DNA of 64,000 nucleotides. Origin: JAXGOI01 sp040767605. GTDB taxonomy: Bacteria; Bacillota; Dehalobacteriia; UBA4068. The notes beneath the pieces are model-generated. The model had not been told where the DNA came from. It ran no database searches and worked only from the letters and a program-made list of their open reading frames with translations. Below, one piece after another: positions 60,827 to 64,000 of the stretch (positions within the stretch are counted from its first letter, which is position 1; the number at the start of each line of letters is the position of its first letter). The position numbers were made by a program, and so were the translations under genes. The stretch covers positions 1,116,001 to 1,180,000 of the forward strand of contig JAXGOI010000001.1 of the NCBI GenBank assembly GCA_040767605.1. Direction: 5' to 3'.

Positions 60827-60895
60827 GTTTGATTAAAAATGGATAAACAAATAATTTAAAGGCAAATATGGATTAGCAAATAAGGAGGAAATAAA

Positions 60896-61276
60896 ATGTC
60901 TAAAGTTAATGAAGTATTGGAAATAGTCAAAGGGATGACTGTTTTGGAATTATCTGAATTAGTAAAAGCTTTTGAAGAAGAATTCGGGGTAAGCGCCGCC
61001 GCTCCCGTAGCCGCCGTTGCCGCTGCTCCGGCCGCCGCTGCCGATGCCGCCCCCGCTGAAGAGAAAACCGAATTTACCGTTATGCTTACCGGTTTTGGGG
61101 ATAAAAAGGTTAATGTTATTAAAATTGTCCGGGAAATTACCGGCCTTGGCTTAAAAGATGCTAAAGATTTAGTGGAAGGCGCTCCCTGCCCTGTTAAAGA
61201 AAATATCAGCAAGGAAGATGCCGAAGCCATTAAGGCTAAATTAGAAGAAGGCGGCGCCTCTGTAGAAATTAAATAG
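60896..61276 (+). CDS. rplL: 50S ribosomal protein L7/L12
   Basis: Multi-copy stalk protein, 126 aa: N-terminal dimer domain (VNEVLEIVKGMTVLELSELV), Ala-rich hinge of about 27 residues (PVAAVAAAPAAAADAAPA) and C-terminal factor-binding domain (FTVMLTGFGDKKVNVIKIVR, LGLKDAKDLVEGAPCPVKEN). Followed by a strong terminator instead of rpoBC. Confidence 0.98.
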   Translation: MSKVNEVLEIVKGMTVLELSELVKAFEEEFGVSAAAPVAAVAAAPAAAADAAPAEEKTEFTVMLTGFGDKKVNVIKIVREITGLGLKDAKDLVEGAPCPVKENISKEDAEAIKAKLEEGGASVEIK

Positions 61277-61288
61277 GTATATATTTTA

Positions 61289-61315
61289 AGCCCCCTAATT
61301 AGGGGGCTTTTTTTA
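61289..61315 (+). terminator. Terminator after rplL
   Basis: AGCCCCCT / AGGGGGCT with an AATT loop and TTTTTTT. Confidence 0.95.
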
Positions 61316-61408
61316 TTTGCCCCGGGCAAAGGCAAAAAACTGGTAATTAAGCTTAATTTGTATTATCATAGTATGGTATTGATTTATTTTAATAATTTGG
61401 AGGTAAAA

Positions 61409-62602
61409 ATGAGCTATAATTTAAGATTGGTTCTGGCCGCGGAAGGCAATTGCCCCATAGGGCAAATGCGGGCTGTGGGGGCGGATATTCAAGGCGCCGA
61501 TTACATGGCGGATAAAGCTCGTTTTTATATTTTACGGGGAGACGGGCTTTTAAACCCCGCCGCTCTCATTTTAAAGCAGGAGGCTTTATCCAAAGGGGCC
61601 GAGGCGGTTATTCACCGCCTGGTAATTGTGAATAAAATTGAAAAAAGCGGTTTTTTGCTTATGGGTACCGAAAGGCAATTAAGGCAAATTGGAGAAAAGC
61701 TCTCCCGGCAGGCCTTCGGCCTGCAAAAGCTGGCCCTGGAAATAGAAGAGGCCTTAAATAATATCTTAATAAAAGAATGGGAAATCCCCTGTACCCCTAA
61801 GCCTCTAAAATTGGGAGGCAAAACATTAATAATGGGTATTGTTAATATTACCCCGGATTCTTTCAGCGACGGGGGGGAGTTTTTTAATACTCAAAAGGCC
61901 ATAGACCATGCCCTGGCTTTAGAGGCCGCCGGTGCGGATATTATTGATATTGGCGGGGCCTCAAGCCGCCCGGGGTTTACCCCCGTTCCCCTTCAGGAAG
62001 AAATCTCAAGGGTGCTCCCGGTAATAGAGGGGCTTCTTTTAGGTAAAATTAAGGTACCAATTTCTATAGACAGCGATAAACCCCCGGTGGTAACAGAGGC
62101 TCTTAAAGCCGGGGCGGCTATTATTAACGATATAAGAGGCCTGCAAGGGGCTGGGGAAATGGCCCAAGTGGCCTCCCGCACCAAGGCGCCTTTAATTATT
62201 ATGCATCAGGGTTATAATAAGGCCGACGGCCCGGGGGAAATTTGCGCTTATTTTCGCCGCAGCCTGGAAATAGCCCAGGAGGCCGGAATAGATAAGGAAC
62301 AGATAATTCTTGACCCCGGCCTGGGCTTTGGCAAGGATACTTTAGATAATCTGGAAATAATCCGTAATTTAGAGGCCTTTAAAGTTTTAGGCAGGCCTTT
62401 GTTAATGGGCGGCTCTAATAAGCGCTTTGTGGGGGATATTACCGGCCTCCCTCTGGGTAGGCGGCTAAGCGGCAATTTAGGCTGGGTGGGAGCATCTATT
62501 CAAAAGGGCGCCGCTATAATCAGAGTTCATGAGGTTGAAGAAACCCGCCGTTTTACAGCCATGGCGGATGCCATAAAAGGAGCGCCTGCCTATGAGGAAT
62601 AA
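61409..62602 (+). CDS. folP: Dihydropteroate synthase with N-terminal extension
   Basis: Joins 6-hydroxymethyl-dihydropterin-PP and p-aminobenzoate. 397 aa: about 120 extra residues at the N terminus (MSYNLRLVLAAEGNCPIGQM; LILKQEALSKGAEAVIHRLV), of unknown function, and then the normal DHPS (MGIVNITPDSFSDGG; DIGGASSRPGF; IINDIRG; LDPGLGFGKDTLDNL; GGSNKRFVGDITG). The ATG after TTGGAGG is used; the frame extends to 61358 without SD. It overlaps folB by 11 nt. Confidence 0.95.
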   Translation: MSYNLRLVLAAEGNCPIGQMRAVGADIQGADYMADKARFYILRGDGLLNPAALILKQEALSKGAEAVIHRLVIVNKIEKSGFLLMGTERQLRQIGEKLSRQAFGLQKLALEIEEALNNILIKEWEIPCTPKPLKLGGKTLIMGIVNITPDSFSDGGEFFNTQKAIDHALALEAAGADIIDIGGASSRPGFTPVPLQEEISRVLPVIEGLLLGKIKVPISIDSDKPPVVTEALKAGAAIINDIRGLQGAGEMAQVASRTKAPLIIMHQGYNKADGPGEICAYFRRSLEIAQEAGIDKEQIILDPGLGFGKDTLDNLEIIRNLEAFKVLGRPLLMGGSNKRFVGDITGLPLGRRLSGNLGWVGASIQKGAAIIRVHEVEETRRFTAMADAIKGAPAYEE

Positions 62603-62972
62603 TAAAAATTACGATAAAATAATTTTAAATAATTGGGAATTTTGGGCCTGCCACGGCGTATATGAGGAAGAGAAGAAAAATAAGCAGAAATTTAAAATAG
62701 ATATTACTCTTTATTTAGACCTTGCCCCGGCGGCAAAAAGCGATGATATTAAGGATACCGTAGATTATGCCCTGCTCTATGGCGAAGTTAAAGAACTGGT
62801 AGAGGGTAATAGCTATAATCTTTTGGAATGCCTTGCCGCTGCCGTTGCCGGGCTTGCTTTAAAGCGGCCCCTGGTAAAAATGGTAAAAGTGGGGTTAGAA
62901 AAACCCTGCGCCCGCCGGGGGGGAGATATTTTCTCTTCAAAAGTAGAAATAAAAAGAGGCCGCATAAATTAG
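62592..62972 (+). CDS. folB: Dihydroneopterin aldolase
   Basis: Converts dihydroneopterin to hydroxymethyl-dihydropterin and glycolaldehyde. 126 aa: LNNWEFWACHGVYEEEKKNK, with catalytic Glu in VYEEE; KFKIDITLYLDLAPAAKSDD; TVDYALLYGEV, and LEKPCARRGGDIFSSKVEIK. Its ATG lies inside folP. The three fol genes make consecutive pathway steps. Confidence 0.95.
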   Translation: MRNNKNYDKIILNNWEFWACHGVYEEEKKNKQKFKIDITLYLDLAPAAKSDDIKDTVDYALLYGEVKELVEGNSYNLLECLAAAVAGLALKRPLVKMVKVGLEKPCARRGGDIFSSKVEIKRGRIN

Positions 62973-62998
62973 GCAAAAAATAAAGCGGCGGGGGTTTT

Positions 62999-63496
62999 AT
63001 GGCAAAAATAAGCTATTTGGGGCTAGGCTGTAATTTAGGGCAATGCAAAGCCCAAATGATAAAAGCAAAAGAGCTTTTGGCAAATACCCCGGGGATAATT
63101 ATAAAAGCCAAATCCTCTTTATACGAAACGGAGCCCTGGGGCCTTAAAAACCAGCCCAATTATTATAATGGGGTATTAAAAATAGCTACTACTCTTAAGC
63201 CTCTTTTATTGCTTTCAGCCTGTTGGGAGGCGGAAAATGCTCTGGGGCGGCAGAGGGAAATAAAATGGGGCCCCCGAACCATGGATATAGATATATTGCT
63301 CTATGCCTCAGAAGAATTAGATTTACCCCGGCTGAAAATACCCCACCCCTATATGACGGAAAGGCTTTTTGTGCTGAAGCCCCTGCTGGAAATCTCCCCA
63401 GATTTACTTATACCCGGTAAAGGCCCGGCGGCGGATTATTTAAAAAACCTTCCTAATCAGGGCCTTAAACTGGCATTTGCCCCGGAGGAATGGTAA
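62999..63496 (+). CDS. folK: HPPK, 6-hydroxymethyl-7,8-dihydropterin pyrophosphokinase
   Basis: Transfers pyrophosphate from ATP to the pterin. 165 aa: YLGLGCNLGQCKAQMIKAKE (usually GSN-x-G), SSLYETEPWG, NYYNGVLKIAT, and the motif WGPRTMDIDILLYA with its paired Asp residues. The SD is a G-rich run (GCGGCGGGGG). The order folP-folB-folK feeds each other's substrates. Confidence 0.96.
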   Translation: MAKISYLGLGCNLGQCKAQMIKAKELLANTPGIIIKAKSSLYETEPWGLKNQPNYYNGVLKIATTLKPLLLLSACWEAENALGRQREIKWGPRTMDIDILLYASEELDLPRLKIPHPYMTERLFVLKPLLEISPDLLIPGKGPAADYLKNLPNQGLKLAFAPEEW

Positions 63497-63610
63497 AAAA
63501 GTTTAAAAGAGTTAAAAAGGGTTAAAAAATTTTATTCGGCAGTAAATAAAGTAAGGCAAATACAGCAAATTGTCCTAAAAGCAATAAACCTGCCTAAGGA
63601 GGCAATAATT

Positions 63611-64000
63611 ATGAAAATAATAAATTCTCCCCAAAAAATCCAGGAGATAGCCGGGCTTTGGCGGGCTGATAATTTGCAAATTGGTTTGGTGCCCACTATG
63701 GGAAATCTCCATGAGGGGCATCTTTCTTTAATTAGGGCGGCGGTTGAGGATTGCGATATTACGGTATTAAGCATTTTTGTTAACCCGGCTCAATTCGGGC
63801 CCAGTGAGGATTATGCCGCCTACCCCCGGAGCTTGGCAAGGGATATTCGCCTGGCTTATGAAGCCGGTGCGGATTGTATTTTTGCCCCAAGCCCTAAGGA
63901 TATGTACCCAAAGGATTTTTCCTGCTATGTTGTGCCGGAAAACCTAAGCCATAAGCTTTGCGGTAAAAGCCGCCCGGGGCATTTTAAGGGGGTTTGCACC
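63611..64000 (+). CDS. panC: Pantothenate synthetase, 3' truncated by window edge
   Basis: Joins pantoate and beta-alanine with ATP. The first 130 codons are present and open to the right edge; AAGGAGG lies 9 nt before ATG. It has VPTMGNLHEGHLSLIRAAVE (the HIGH-like site), ILSIFVNPAQFGP-like SIFVNPAQFGPSEDYAAYPR and CGKSRPGHFKGV, so identity is secure. The C-terminal half (the usual total is about 280 aa) lies outside. Coenzyme A synthesis thus joins the folate genes. Confidence 0.96.
   Translation, partial: MKIINSPQKIQEIAGLWRADNLQIGLVPTMGNLHEGHLSLIRAAVEDCDITVLSIFVNPAQFGPSEDYAAYPRSLARDIRLAYEAGADCIFAPSPKDMYPKDFSCYVVPENLSHKLCGKSRPGHFKGVCT

Overview
The window looks like chromosome from a Clostridia-class Bacillota, probably of the Peptococcales/Desulfotomaculales type. 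The reasons are ordinary Firmicute housekeeping genes in Firmicute order (hpf-secA-prfB, ftsEX, rpmG-secE-nusG-rplK-rplA-rplJ-rplL), S-layer homology domains next to csaB, an EF-Tu with a four-cysteine loop, an acyl-CoA dehydratase/activase-type triad, and SD sequences of the AGGAGG type with frequent GTG and TTG starts. This placement is an inference; no rRNA is present to settle it. I saw no tRNA, rRNA or CRISPR array.

Layout. 1-4.1 kb: end of an RND efflux pump plus a TolC-like partner. 4.4-14.3 kb: envelope genes, namely two lipoproteins, a decayed ABC ATPase, an SLH protein, a DUF5693-like membrane protein, CsaB, MurJ, a TagO/WecA-type transferase and an SH3 protein. Together these look like S-layer and secondary cell-wall polymer assembly. 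14.4-25.4 kb: a HEAT-like protein with an apparent ATT start, small unknowns, ComF, HPF, SecA, RF2 (with programmed frameshift) and a split transketolase. 25.8-30 kb: FtsEX, an EnvC-like peptidase and a CtpA-like protease, a cell-division and wall-remodelling module. 30.2-35.7 kb: ilvBN followed by three genes of the 2-hydroxyacyl-CoA dehydratase/activase superfamily. 35.8-44 kb: a cysteine-rich protein, a possible zinc phospholipase-like protein, a YitT protein, a patatin and a two-gene ABC exporter.

43.97-46.33 kb is foreign. It is a 2.35-kb remnant of a large-serine-recombinase element, with codon use unlike its surroundings, inserted into the terminator hairpin that the ABC operon shared with the convergent folD-ykgJ pair. 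Both halves of the split terminator are still recognisable. The recombinase has lost its catalytic domain.

46.4-56 kb: folD-ykgJ, gyrB-gyrA, a diguanylate cyclase and spermidine synthesis (speD, speE). 56.1-61.3 kb: tuf and the secE/ribosomal-protein cluster, rich in RNA control signals: a hairpin between the nusG SD and its start, two tandem L1-binding-site mimics, and an L10 leader followed by two terminators. 61.4-64 kb: folP-folB-folK and the start of panC, lying where rpoBC would usually follow rplL.

The strongest observations are the split terminator marking both ends of the mobile remnant, the duplicated L1 leader, the hairpin-bridged nusG SD, the ATT-start gene and the orphan dehydratase/activase triad downstream of ilvBN. 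Nothing here is a clearly new multi-gene system; the triad and the cysteine-rich protein beside it are the least explained.
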